Assembly (NCBI GenBank): GCA_006227105.1
Contig: SBFR01000183.1
Span: 1 to 39,341, forward strand
Direction of reading: 5' to 3'
From: Bacteroidota bacterium
GTDB taxonomy: Bacteria; Bacteroidota; Bacteroidia; Flavobacteriales_D; Crocinitomicaceae
DNA: 39,341 bases
The notes below the pieces were generated by a model that saw only the letters and a list, made by a program, of their open reading frames with translations, did no database searches and had not been told where the DNA came from. Below are positions 24,860 through 33,063 of this stretch, in pieces. Both the position numbers and the translations under genes were made by a program. How positions within the stretch are numbered: the first letter of the stretch is position 1; the number at the start of each line of letters is the position of its first letter.

Positions 24860-25452
24860 GATTAGTAATCGGACTTCTATTGTGCTTGGTTCAACTGAGC
24901 ACCTACTCACAGACCTACCTGGATTCAATTCGTGAGATCCGCGTAAAACATTATGCTGAGCTTACTGATCCGAAAAATGAGATCCTATCACAAGAGGAGA
25001 TCGATCACTTCCAAGGACTGGATTATTTTCTGATCGACACCAACTGGATCATCAATGCTACTTATAAAAAGAAAAAAGGTCCCAAATTCGAAATGATCAC
25101 AACGACAGACCGAAGGCCTGTGTATAGAAGGACCGGATATATCTACTGCAAAAAGGATTCGATCGAATTCCGCCTAACCGTCTACAAAAACATAGCGCTT
25201 AGTAAACAGAAGGAATACAAAGACTATTTATTCATTCCATTCAGAGACAAAACCTCAGGAAAAGATTCATACGGCGGAGGAAGATATATCGACCTATCGA
25301 ATCCAAAGCAGAAGGAAGTAAAGATCGACTTCAACCTTGCCTACAATCCTTACTGCTCCTACTCAGACAAATTTTCATGTCCTATTCCACCTGAAGAAAA
25401 CTCAATAAGCATTGAGATCAGAGCAGGTGAAAAAACTCCTATCGGACACTAG
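24856..25452 (+). CDS. DUF1684 family exported protein
   Basis: 198 residues with an N-terminal signal peptide (RLVIGLLLCLVQLSTYS, then QTYLDS). It carries the DUF1684 signature in the C-terminal half: SYGGGRYIDLSNP, the run KIDFNLAYNPYCSYSDKF with CPIPPEENS, and the final IRAGEK. The family's role is unknown; the conserved Cys pair and Asn/Pro-rich motif suggest a metal or ligand site (inference). Translationally coupled to yggS through ATGA. The 3' end overlaps the convergent channel gene by 14 bases. Confidence 0.85.
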   Translation: MRLVIGLLLCLVQLSTYSQTYLDSIREIRVKHYAELTDPKNEILSQEEIDHFQGLDYFLIDTNWIINATYKKKKGPKFEMITTTDRRPVYRRTGYIYCKKDSIEFRLTVYKNIALSKQKEYKDYLFIPFRDKTSGKDSYGGGRYIDLSNPKQKEVKIDFNLAYNPYCSYSDKFSCPIPPEENSISIEIRAGEKTPIGH

Positions 25453-26728
25453 AGAAACTTTGCTGAAAATCTCGACCAGAAGGATTTTCAAACAATGACA
25501 ATTCGAATTCCGGAACGATGGCGAAAATGTGATCAAAAATATCCGCCGCAATATTTTCGTAATCACCCCACTCTTTTGTTTTCGTAAAACAATAGATCTC
25601 CAATGGAACACCTTTATCTGTAGGATGCAATTGTCTTACAAGCAAAGTCATTTCCTGATTGATCTCAACATTGTGACGAAGGTAATATTCCACATATCTT
25701 CTGAACAAACCTAAGTTGGTCTGTCTCCTTGCATTGATCAGCTCATCACCTTTAAAGCCGTGTTCTTCATTATAGCTTTCGATCTCAGCTTGACGCTCTT
25801 TAATGAATTCCTTGAGCAACTTCAACTTGCTCAACCTATTGATCAATTCCTCAGAAGCAAAATGAACTGTATCTACTTCAATATAAACCGCTCTTTTGAT
25901 CCTTCTACCTTCAGATTCTTGCATTCCCCTCCAGTTCTTGAATGAATCTGAGATAAATGAATAGGTTGGGATTGTGGTAATGGTCTTATCGAAGTTCCTC
26001 ACTTTTACTGTTGCCAGATTGATCTCTTCCACATCACCATCAGCTCCGTATTTATCCATCGTAACCCAGTCACCAATGCGGATCATATCATTTGCAGAAA
26101 GTTGAATACTCCCAACGAAACCTAAGATCGTATCTTTAAAAACCAAAATTAGAATCGCTGATACTGCTCCCAGTGATGTTAAGAAGAACAAAGGAGACTT
26201 ATCCGTTAAAACAGACAACATCAAGATCATCAATATACCGATCGAAACGATCTTGATCACCTGAAAATACGATTGAATGGGCTTATCTGAATAAGCTGGT
26301 TTTTCCTTGATATAATCCCTAAACGCGTTTAATATTCTCGATAACGAAACCATTATTGCATACAGCATCAACAATGAAACCAGCTTAGACATGGTTCCAT
26401 TCATTTCCGGAAAACGGTAAAATGCGATAGAAAGAAAATATTCTAGAAACATCAAAGGCACGATATGAGCCATTGATCTGAACACCTTATTATTTACGAG
26501 ATGGTCATCCAGTGTTGATTTTGTTCTATCCACCAACACATGAAGGATCTGCACCATGAACAATCGCGTCAAAAACCACAGAAGAAGAGATCCGGCAATT
26601 AGCGCCACAAACATTCCAGCCGACCAATAAAACGCATGCTCATTGTATCCTTTGGTATCGAAATAGACCACTCCATCTCTTGAATATTGATAGAAATGTC
26701 TGATCCAATCGATTATAAAATCCTTCAT
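25439..26728 (-). CDS. Mechanosensitive ion channel (MscS superfamily, YbdG-like)
   Basis: 429-residue inner-membrane channel. Four or five hydrophobic segments occupy the first 190 residues. The MscS core follows: a pore helix region (FLTSLGAVSAILILVFKDTILGFVGSIQL), the beta domain NDMIRIGDWVTMDKYGADGDVEEINLATVKVRNFDKTI and the TIPTYSFISDSFKNW segment. The C-terminal alpha/beta domain and length are close to E. coli YbdG (MscM). It gates in response to membrane tension during osmotic downshock. Divergent from the CPBP gene. Confidence 0.92.
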   Translation of the reverse strand: MKDFIIDWIRHFYQYSRDGVVYFDTKGYNEHAFYWSAGMFVALIAGSLLLWFLTRLFMVQILHVLVDRTKSTLDDHLVNNKVFRSMAHIVPLMFLEYFLSIAFYRFPEMNGTMSKLVSLLMLYAIMVSLSRILNAFRDYIKEKPAYSDKPIQSYFQVIKIVSIGILMILMLSVLTDKSPLFFLTSLGAVSAILILVFKDTILGFVGSIQLSANDMIRIGDWVTMDKYGADGDVEEINLATVKVRNFDKTITTIPTYSFISDSFKNWRGMQESEGRRIKRAVYIEVDTVHFASEELINRLSKLKLLKEFIKERQAEIESYNEEHGFKGDELINARRQTNLGLFRRYVEYYLRHNVEINQEMTLLVRQLHPTDKGVPLEIYCFTKTKEWGDYENIAADIFDHIFAIVPEFELSLFENPSGRDFQQSFSSVR

Positions 26729-26741
26729 CTTTTTTTTGAGG

Positions 26742-26749
26742 CAAAATTA
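26742..26749 (-). promoter_or_regulatory. Candidate -7 element of the channel gene
   Basis: Minus-strand TAATTTTG (plus 26742-26749), an exact match, lies 13 bases before the channel ATG. There is no clear TTG at the expected distance. Confidence 0.35.
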
Positions 26750-26835
26750 AGGGTTTGAAAAGAACAGGCAGGGAATTCAACCTATTAAAAAAAGTTAATG
26801 TCCAATGATTTGAAGATTTCATTCCAAAGGTTCTT

Positions 26836-26843
26836 TACCTTTG
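26836..26843 (+). promoter_or_regulatory. -7 element immediately before the CPBP GTG start
   Basis: TACCTTTG is an exact TAnnTTTG and ends 3 bases before the GTG at 26847. A TTG at 26810-26812 is 23 bases upstream, a little far. Confidence 0.4.
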
Positions 26844-26846
26844 ACT

Positions 26847-27419
26847 GTGAAGATATCCAAGGGATACATACTGTTGTTAGGACTGATCACCTTATTGATC
26901 TTCCCCCTTCCGGCTTATTTTGCAATGAGTTACTTTGAGGGTATCGATTTAAAGGATTTCCTTCAATTAGACAACCTCAAAACCATTCCAATATTATTTG
27001 GACTTGAATTCGGGATCATTTACGCGTTTTTCTCGGCTCTTCTTTTGTCATCTCCCATATTCGAACAACTACCCATGCGAGTTGATAAACTGGTCGGAGA
27101 GATGGACATCTCTTACGCAATGGGATTCTTTTTGTCGTTTTGTGCCGGTCTCGGAGAAGAGTTACTCTTTAGAAGTGGAGTTCAGTTTTACCTTGGACCT
27201 TGGGTGACTTCCATCCTATTTGTAGCAATTCACGGTTATTTCAAGATCAAGCCAATTGCGCAATCATTATATGGATTGATTGTCCTACCGTTTATAGTAT
27301 TGATCAGTTTTGGATTTGACCATTTCGGACTATGGTTTGCTGTCGCTGCCCATTTTTCTTATGATGCAACACTCTTCTGGGCCTTTATTTCGTCTTCCAG
27401 AAAATCTAATGTTGAATAA
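26847..27419 (+). CDS. CPBP-family intramembrane metalloprotease (CAAX protease-like)
   Basis: 190-residue multi-helix membrane protein with the CPBP/Rce1-like motifs: EE-x-x-x-R in GLGEELLFRSG (about residues 107-117), F-x-x-x-H in LFVAIHGYFK, and a final HFSYDA, where Asp takes the place often held by Asn. These residues build an intramembrane glutamate protease site in Rce1-type enzymes. Bacterial members process peptides or act in immunity, but nothing local points to a substrate. No ATG is in frame before the first helix. TTG 26841 is part of the -7 box, so GTG 26847 is preferred. Overlaps the convergent LRR gene by 14 bases. Confidence 0.8.
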   Translation: MKISKGYILLLGLITLLIFPLPAYFAMSYFEGIDLKDFLQLDNLKTIPILFGLEFGIIYAFFSALLLSSPIFEQLPMRVDKLVGEMDISYAMGFFLSFCAGLGEELLFRSGVQFYLGPWVTSILFVAIHGYFKIKPIAQSLYGLIVLPFIVLISFGFDHFGLWFAVAAHFSYDATLFWAFISSSRKSNVE

Positions 27420-28128
27420 TCTTTAGTCGATTGGTCTGATATACCAACAAGCAAGGAGGAATCGCTACTCGCTGGTCGATCTCAAGCACTTCGAGCATTC
27501 TAAGATCACAAAACGTTTCTGGTAAATCGACTAAAAAACCTGCATTCACCAAATGGAGCTCCTTCAATCCTTTAATTTTACCAAGCGACTCTGGAATTCG
27601 TTGAAGATTGTTTCTGTTCAGATTCACAAATTCTAAGGCTTCACATCCACCTATGGATGCAGGGATACTATCAAGCCAATTGTAGTGCACATATAGATTC
27701 TTTAAATTCTTCAATTGACCAATGGATGGAGGAAGTGCTTTCAATTGGTTTTGACCTAACCACAATTGCTCCAGTGCCTCCATTTCCCCAATTTCTGCTG
27801 GTAAAGAATCAATTTTGTTGGCAGTTAAAGAAAGAATTTTCAATTTTTTTAGCTCACCTATACTAGCAGGTAAATACTTAAGATCATTTTTACCAACGTA
27901 TAATTTTTCAAGATTTTTAAACTCAGCTATATTCGAAGGAAGACTGTCAAAACGATTACCATATAGTTTCAATACTTTGATATTGGAAGCATTGAGATAT
28001 ACTTCTTCAGGAATTTCCGTGAGTCCTCTTCTACTTAGATTGACTACTTTTTTTTGAGCCATAACCTCAGCTCCTAACAATAAGTAGAAGAAAGTAAGTA
28101 AAAAAATACATATATGGCTTGTATTCAT
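27406..28128 (-). CDS. Secreted leucine-rich-repeat protein
   Basis: 240 residues. An N-terminal signal peptide (ICIFLLTFFYLLLGAEVMA, then QKK) is followed by about seven leucine-rich repeats of 23 residues, of the form LxxLxLxxNxLxxLPxxIGxLxx, such as LEKLYVGKNDLKYLPASIGELKK. This is the ordinary bacterial/Shoc2-type LRR, a protein-binding solenoid. There are no kinase, GTPase (Roc) or sorting domains. Probably an envelope or secreted binding protein; the partner is unknown. The frame runs upstream to 28167, but ATG 28128 fits the signal peptide. Confidence 0.82.
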   Translation of the reverse strand: MNTSHICIFLLTFFYLLLGAEVMAQKKVVNLSRRGLTEIPEEVYLNASNIKVLKLYGNRFDSLPSNIAEFKNLEKLYVGKNDLKYLPASIGELKKLKILSLTANKIDSLPAEIGEMEALEQLWLGQNQLKALPPSIGQLKNLKNLYVHYNWLDSIPASIGGCEALEFVNLNRNNLQRIPESLGKIKGLKELHLVNAGFLVDLPETFCDLRMLEVLEIDQRVAIPPCLLVYQTNRLKIIQH

Positions 28129-28230
28129 TTTGTTAAATATCTCTATAATTTTATCGGTATGACGCAACCAATTTGAAAAATAATCATCTTTGTAGAGTGG
28201 AATGACTATTGTAGTGAACGAAACAAAAAA

Positions 28231-28623
28231 ATGACTTTTATGAGATCAATGAAATTAATTTTAGGAATGTTATTGGTAAGCGCAGGTTTAAACTCAGCAT
28301 TTGCCCAGGAAGCTACAGCACAAGAGCGTGCCCAGAAACAGACAGAATCCATGACAACCAACCTTGAGCTAACTGAAGATCAGATCCCAAAGGTTTACGA
28401 GATCAATCTTGGTGTTAACTTGAAAAATGAAGCTATTCGAAACAACGCAGAAATGTCTGAAGAATTGAAGAAAGAAGCAATCAAAGGGAACAACGATGGC
28501 CGTAAAGCGATGTTGAAGAATGTTCTTACAGAGGAGCAATTTGCTAAGTATGAGCAGAAAGAGCAAATGCAGAAAAAACGTCAGGAAATGAAAAGAGTTC
28601 CTAAGACGATCACAACGGAATAA
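28231..28623 (+). CDS. Small secreted protein, Spy/LTxxQ-like
   Basis: 130 residues with a clear signal peptide (MKLILGMLLVSAGLNSAFA, cleavage before QEA). In-frame ATGs at 28231, 28240 and 28249 are all possible starts. The mature part is helical and highly charged, with two LTExQ-type motifs (ELTEDQIPKVYEIN and VLTEEQFAKYEQKEQ), like the periplasmic Spy/CpxP LTxxQ group of stress chaperones and the many Bacteroidota look-alikes. Chaperone function is inference. It has its own strong terminator. Divergent from the LRR gene. Confidence 0.7.
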   Translation: MTFMRSMKLILGMLLVSAGLNSAFAQEATAQERAQKQTESMTTNLELTEDQIPKVYEINLGVNLKNEAIRNNAEMSEELKKEAIKGNNDGRKAMLKNVLTEEQFAKYEQKEQMQKKRQEMKRVPKTITTE

Positions 28624-28645
28624 ATTCTTAGAAATAGTAAACTGG

Positions 28646-28678
28646 AATCCCACTCGATTTTGAGTGGGATTTTTTTTT
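28646..28678 (+). terminator. Terminator after the Spy-like gene
   Basis: AATCCCACTC-GATTTT-GAGTGGGATT (28646-28655 with 28662-28671), then T to 28678. A strong 10-bp stem. Confidence 0.92.
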
Positions 28679-28710
28679 GACCATGCTATCCATCCTAATC
28701 ATTTATTCCT

Positions 28711-28718
28711 TAACTTTG
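28711..28718 (+). promoter_or_regulatory. Candidate -7 element of rpsA
   Basis: TAACTTTG, an exact TAnnTTTG, ends 89 bases before the rpsA ATG at 28808. No matching TTG is found 17-20 bases upstream. It predicts an rpsA leader of roughly 85 bases. Confidence 0.45.
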
Positions 28719-28733
28719 CACCCTCAAAAACAA

Positions 28734-28788
28734 ACTGTTACCCAGAAAAACAGTAGTTAGAACTCTTCCGGATGATCTGGGCCCGGAA
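28734..28788 (+). ncRNA. Candidate structured rpsA leader with kissing hairpins
   Basis: Hairpin 1: ACTGTT (28734-28739) with AACAGT (28749-28754), 9-base loop. Hairpin 2: TTCCGG (28766-28771) with CCGGAA (28783-28788), 11-base loop. Loop 1 contains CCCAGA (28741-28746) and loop 2 contains TCTGGG (28776-28781), exact complements, so a 6-bp loop-loop helix is possible. It lies just before the S1 gene, where ribosomal-protein autoregulatory elements sit. No known RNA family was recognised. Confidence 0.4.
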
Positions 28789-28807
28789 TACAAGTAATAA
28801 AAGCCAA

Positions 28808-30595
28808 ATGGCAAAAGAAAAAGTATTGCAGGGAACTGCAGATTTCGATTGGGAAGCTCTGGCAATGGATGGTTATTCCAAAGCACAGCGTTCCGAATTA
28901 TCAGACAAGTATGAGCAAACATTAACATCGATCAACGAGAAAGAAGTGATCGAAGGTACTGTTGTTGCAATTACTAAGAAAGAAGTGATCATCAACATCG
29001 GTTACAAGTCAGAAGGAGTTGTAGCTGCATCTGAATTCCGTTACAATGCGGACTTGAAGGTTGGTGATACAGTTGATGTATATGTTGAATGTCAGGAAGA
29101 CAAGTCAGGTCAGCTGATTGTTTCTCACAGAACAGCACGTATGCACAAAGCATGGATCCGCGTAAATGATGTTTTACGTACAGGTGAAGTGATCACAGGA
29201 TACGTTAAGTGTCGTACAAAAGGTGGTTTGATCGTTGATGTATTCGGGATCGAAGCATTCCTTCCAGGATCTCAGATTGACGTTAAGCCAATCCGTGATT
29301 ATGACATTTATGTTGGTAAGAACATGGAGTTCAAAGTGGTTAAGATCAACCAGGAATTCCGTAACGTTGTTGTTTCTCACAAAGCGCTTATTGAGGCTGA
29401 ACTTGAAGAGCAGAAGAAGCAGATCATCTCTGGTCTTGAAAAAGGTCAGGTTCTTGAAGGTACTGTTAAGAACATTACTTCTTACGGTGTATTCATCGAC
29501 CTTGGAGGTGTTGACGGACTTATCCACATCACTGACCTTTCTTGGGGACGTGTTAACCATCCGGAAGAAATCGTTGAACTTGATCAGAAATTGAATGTGG
29601 TTATCCTTGATTTCGATGATGACAAGAAGCGTATTGCTCTTGGATTGAAGCAACTTCAGCCACATCCATGGGATTCACTTGACGCAAACCTTAAGGTTGG
29701 TGACAAAGTGAAAGGAAAAGTTGTGGTTATGGCAGACTATGGTGCGTTCATCGAAATCGCTCCAGGTGTTGAAGGTTTGATCCACGTTTCTGAAATGAGC
29801 TGGGCTCAGCACTTGCGTTCTGCTCAGGACTTCATGAATGTTGGTGATACAGTTGAAGCTGTTATCCTTACTTTGGATCGTGAAGAAAGAAAAATGTCTT
29901 TAGGTATTAAGCAATTGATGCCAGATCCATGGGAAGCTATCGAAGCGAAATATGCAGTTGGAACTAAGCACAAAGCGAAAGTTCGTAACTTCACTAACTT
30001 CGGAGTTTTCGTAGAACTTGAAGAAGGAGTTGATGGATTGATCCACATTTCTGACCTTTCTTGGCAGAAGAAGATCAAGCACCCATCTGAATTCTGTAAG
30101 GTTGGTGATGAAATGGAAGTTGTTGTTCTTGAGATCGACAGAGAGAACAGAAGAATTTCTTTGGGGCACAAGCAACTTGAAGAAAATCCTTGGGATGTAT
30201 TTGAAACAATCTTCGGAGAAGGTTCTGTACACCAGGGAACTATCATCGACATGAAAGATAAGTCTGGTATCGTTTCTCTACCTTACGGTGTTGAAGGAAT
30301 TTGTCCTTCTAAGCACTTGAGAAAAGAAGACGGATCTAACGCTAAAGTTGAAGAAGTTCTTGACTTCAAAGTAATCGAATTCAATAAGGAAGGTAAGAAG
30401 ATCGTTGTATCTCACACTCGTATGTTCGAAGAAGGAGAAGACAAGCCAGCTGCTGCTGCTAAAGGCAGTAAGAAAGGTGGTACATCATCGACTTCACAAG
30501 CAGTGAAAGCGATCAATCAGAATACTGAGAAATCTACACTTGGTGATCTAGATGCTCTTGCTGAATTGAAAGAGAAAATGGAAAAAGGAAAGTAA
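28808..30595 (+). CDS. rpsA: 30S ribosomal protein S1
   Basis: 595 residues with six S1 (OB-fold) RNA-binding repeats beginning near residues 40, 125, 210, 295, 382 and 468. The last four are the best conserved (for example GVFIDLGGVDGLIHITDLSW and GAFIEIAPGVEGLIHVSEMSW). S1 brings mRNA to the 30S subunit, probably important in a clade whose mRNAs mostly lack Shine-Dalgarno sequences. Strong codon bias (GTT, CGT, CTT, AAG) marks it as highly expressed. ATG 28808 is chosen; an in-frame ATG at 28772 would add 12 residues and fall inside the proposed leader hairpin. The low-complexity C-terminus is Lys/Ser/Thr-rich. Confidence 0.95.
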   Translation: MAKEKVLQGTADFDWEALAMDGYSKAQRSELSDKYEQTLTSINEKEVIEGTVVAITKKEVIINIGYKSEGVVAASEFRYNADLKVGDTVDVYVECQEDKSGQLIVSHRTARMHKAWIRVNDVLRTGEVITGYVKCRTKGGLIVDVFGIEAFLPGSQIDVKPIRDYDIYVGKNMEFKVVKINQEFRNVVVSHKALIEAELEEQKKQIISGLEKGQVLEGTVKNITSYGVFIDLGGVDGLIHITDLSWGRVNHPEEIVELDQKLNVVILDFDDDKKRIALGLKQLQPHPWDSLDANLKVGDKVKGKVVVMADYGAFIEIAPGVEGLIHVSEMSWAQHLRSAQDFMNVGDTVEAVILTLDREERKMSLGIKQLMPDPWEAIEAKYAVGTKHKAKVRNFTNFGVFVELEEGVDGLIHISDLSWQKKIKHPSEFCKVGDEMEVVVLEIDRENRRISLGHKQLEENPWDVFETIFGEGSVHQGTIIDMKDKSGIVSLPYGVEGICPSKHLRKEDGSNAKVEEVLDFKVIEFNKEGKKIVVSHTRMFEEGEDKPAAAAKGSKKGGTSSTSQAVKAINQNTEKSTLGDLDALAELKEKMEKGK

Positions 30596-30612
30596 TTTCC
30601 AATTCCTGAAAA

Positions 30613-30650
30613 TAAAAAAGCCGACTCGAATGAGTCGGCTTTCTTTTTTT
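30613..30650. terminator. Bidirectional terminator between rpsA and thioredoxin gene
   Basis: AAGCCGACTC-GAAT-GAGTCGGCTT (30618-30627 with 30632-30641), flanked by an A run on the left and a T run on the right, so it can work for both convergent genes. Confidence 0.92.
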
Positions 30651-30660
30651 AGTTTTTTTC

Positions 30661-31116
30661 TTAATCAACTGAATTTGCTAGAGAGATCAACTGATCGGAA
30701 GTCATAAATCCAACGGATGATTTGACTAATTTCCCCTTGCTATCAATTATCAATAAGGTTGGATAAGCTCTTACCTTATATAATTTCGCTACCTCTGGTC
30801 CATCAGCATCTTTTTCGATGTCGATCTTTAGATTCACAAATTTATCATTGAAGATCTCCCCCACTTCATCATCTTTAAAAGATGTCGCAGCCATTCGTTT
30901 ACATGGACCACACCAAGACGTATAAGCATCAATAAAGATCAATTTATCTGTTTCTGCAGCCAATTCTTTTGCTCTTTCAAGCGATACATTTTTGAAACGA
31001 ATACCACTTTCAGATTGAACAGGTGCATTCACAGTTACAGATGAATCTGATTTCTCATATACAAATGCCATTGTTAAAACAGCCACAGACAGAATTCCAA
31101 AGAGTTTTTTCATCAT
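30661..31116 (-). CDS. Exported thioredoxin-fold protein
   Basis: 151 residues. The N-terminus (KKLFGILSVAVLTMAFVY) is a signal peptide or anchor. The rest is a thioredoxin fold with active site WCGPC (Cys69, Cys72) in IDAYTSWCGPCKRMA and the cis-Pro in RAYPTLLIID. WCGPC in a periplasmic protein suggests a reductant or thiol-disulfide exchange role, as in the thioredoxin_7/DUF255-like periplasmic proteins. The partner is not evident. Two adjacent ATGs (31116 and 31113) are both possible starts. Divergent from menE. Confidence 0.88.
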   Translation of the reverse strand: MMKKLFGILSVAVLTMAFVYEKSDSSVTVNAPVQSESGIRFKNVSLERAKELAAETDKLIFIDAYTSWCGPCKRMAATSFKDDEVGEIFNDKFVNLKIDIEKDADGPEVAKLYKVRAYPTLLIIDSKGKLVKSSVGFMTSDQLISLANSVD

Positions 31117-31223
31117 TTTTTTTTGTTAAGTTATATATAAAATCCAAATTCAGGACTCTATTAAATTCATCAATTCCACTTCGAAAAGTTGTTACCTTTA
31201 AAGCAAATTCCATTCCAAAGAGG

Positions 31224-32246
31224 TTGAATGAAAAGTTAAATATCATTTTTCTAGACAGATCCCGTATTAAGGAGATCGATGATTTCCTTGGGGTATGGAA
31301 CGATCCAAATGACTTCATTATTGTCCATTCATCAGGTTCTACAGGGCCTCCCAAAGAAATCCAGATCAAGAAGAGCGCCATGAGAAACTCTGCATTGAGA
31401 ACCATTGAGTTTTTCAATTTAAAGAAAGAAGACGTGCTCTATTCCTGCTTGTCATGTTCGACAATTGCAGGTGTTATGATGATGGTAAGAGCATTGGTCG
31501 GCAACCATAAGATCATTATTGGCCCAGTAACATTAGACACCGTTAAATACCTCGACGAACCTGTATCGTTTGCGGCAATGATTCCGGCCCAGATTGAAGG
31601 AATGATCACTAATTTCCCTGAAAAGATTAGTTTTTTCAAGAAAGTCCTCCTCGGTGGCGGCGTCATCAGCAAAGAGCTGAACACTACAATAAATCATTTA
31701 AAGGAAGTCGACTTTTTTCAATCCTACGGAATGACTGAAACGATTTCACATATTGCCATTCGTTCTTTAGCGAAACATCCGGAGAATACATACCAGCTTT
31801 TAGAAGGCATCACAATCGGAGTGGATGAACGAGGATGTCTTTGGCTGAACGACGAAGTAACGAATTCTGGTCTTATTCAGACCAACGATATTGTCAAAAT
31901 TCTGAATCCTTCTACCTTTACCTGGATGGGTCGCTGGGACAATGTCATCAACTCAGGTGGAAAGAAATTTTTTGCTGAGGAATTGGAAAAAAAGCTCACA
32001 ATTCTTTTGGACTCACCTTTTTTCATCGGTGCAGCACCACATAAGGTCTGGGGAGAACAGATCACCTTATTTACGACCGACAGAGAATTGAACATCTCAA
32101 AAACCAAATTAGCTGAAGTTTTAAATGATCATGAAATACCCAAAGAAATAAGAGTTCTAAATAAATTTATTTTCACCCGAAATCACAAGATCAACCGATC
32201 AGAATCTATAAATCAGCCAGCTATTGCCATCAAAGAAATACTATAA
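31224..32246 (+). CDS. MenE-like AMP-binding acyl-CoA ligase (start uncertain)
   Basis: An adenylating ligase of the ANL superfamily, most like the short Bacteroidota O-succinylbenzoate-CoA ligases (menaquinone synthesis). P-loop SSGSTGPPKEI, motif YGMTETISH, GRWDNVINSGGKKFF and the catalytic Lys near NHKINRSE are present. No in-frame ATG precedes the P-loop outside the divergent thioredoxin gene. TTG 31224, behind AAAGAGG and a -7-like TACCTTTA at 31193-31200, gives 340 residues, the usual length. The open frame runs back to 31023. No other men genes are in the window, so the substrate is a family-based guess. It overlaps the J-protein gene by 23 bases. Confidence 0.78.
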   Translation: MNEKLNIIFLDRSRIKEIDDFLGVWNDPNDFIIVHSSGSTGPPKEIQIKKSAMRNSALRTIEFFNLKKEDVLYSCLSCSTIAGVMMMVRALVGNHKIIIGPVTLDTVKYLDEPVSFAAMIPAQIEGMITNFPEKISFFKKVLLGGGVISKELNTTINHLKEVDFFQSYGMTETISHIAIRSLAKHPENTYQLLEGITIGVDERGCLWLNDEVTNSGLIQTNDIVKILNPSTFTWMGRWDNVINSGGKKFFAEELEKKLTILLDSPFFIGAAPHKVWGEQITLFTTDRELNISKTKLAEVLNDHEIPKEIRVLNKFIFTRNHKINRSESINQPAIAIKEIL

Positions 32247-33063
32247 TATCCTTGGCCTTAATGAAGGTGCTTCTCCTCAAGAGATCAGAAAGCGGTATCG
32301 TGTTCTGGCAATGAAGTATCACCCTGATAAAAATGACACAAAGGAAGCGGCGGCCAAATTCATTCTGATCACTGAGGCCTACGAGGTTCTTACTGGTAAA
32401 AAGGATGACCCTGCTCCCTTAAAGGCCAGAAGGAAATCTGCAAAAGAAATGCATGCCGAAAGGGTCAAGGAAGCCAGACGCAGATACGAAGAACAAAAAC
32501 TTCAGGAGGAGCTAACCAATGAACGATACTATCAATCACTGATCAAAGGAAAAAAATGGAGGATCATCAAGCTGAACGCTTTTTTTGGAGCAGTGATCTC
32601 ATTAATGCTGTTCATGGATCTTTTTCTCCCTCGTCATTATGAAAATGATCGAGTTGAGTTTTATGCACGAGACGTTTATTCAGGAATCAAGGGATCCTAT
32701 GTTTCTCTCATTCAAACAGCAAAAGGAAACGACATCTGGATCGGTAACATAAACTTTTCGCTTTATGCAAGGTTTCCTGATATTTACATTGAACGTTCAT
32801 GGTTCTTTCATGACCCCGTTCAAGTGATCTCCATTCAAAAACTAGATTACGGATATTTCCCAGTCTACTATACCTTTTATTCCGTGACGATCATTCTGAT
32901 CTTGATCTTTTTATTGCCAGTAGTAACGATACTAACCAAAAGGAGAACCATCGGATTTACCATTATCTGGCACCTTAGCCTATACTTAACCGGAACCGTA
33001 CTTATCTTATTTTTGATCACAAATGATCACTGGGCTCACCTGTTGACCTTAGGAATGATCTGA
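32224..33063 (+). CDS. Membrane-anchored J-domain protein
   Basis: 279 residues. An N-terminal J domain (residues 6-60) with intact HPD in AMKYHPDKN should stimulate an Hsp70 (DnaK) ATPase. A basic coiled-coil segment (ARRKSAKEMHAERVKEARRRYEE) follows, then three hydrophobic segments (about 113-130, 215-235, 245-265), so the protein is tethered to a membrane with the J domain probably cytoplasmic. It is not DnaJ itself: the G/F, zinc and substrate domains are absent. The start is TTG 32224, because the J domain begins at residue 6 and no ATG is available. It overlaps menE by 23 bases. Its stop abuts that of smpB. Confidence 0.82.
   Translation: MPSKKYYNILGLNEGASPQEIRKRYRVLAMKYHPDKNDTKEAAAKFILITEAYEVLTGKKDDPAPLKARRKSAKEMHAERVKEARRRYEEQKLQEELTNERYYQSLIKGKKWRIIKLNAFFGAVISLMLFMDLFLPRHYENDRVEFYARDVYSGIKGSYVSLIQTAKGNDIWIGNINFSLYARFPDIYIERSWFFHDPVQVISIQKLDYGYFPVYYTFYSVTIILILIFLLPVVTILTKRRTIGFTIIWHLSLYLTGTVLILFLITNDHWAHLLTLGMI

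Noticed and set aside
29174-29665. Long minus-strand ORF (163 codons) inside rpsA, plus similar ones at 29824-30252
   Set aside because: Shadow frames created by the strong codon bias of rpsA; the protein sequences look random and rpsA is certain.
31023-31223. Upstream extension of the menE-like ORF into the thioredoxin gene
   Set aside because: It would overlap the signal-peptide codons of a confidently called divergent gene, and the extension has no AMP-ligase similarity.
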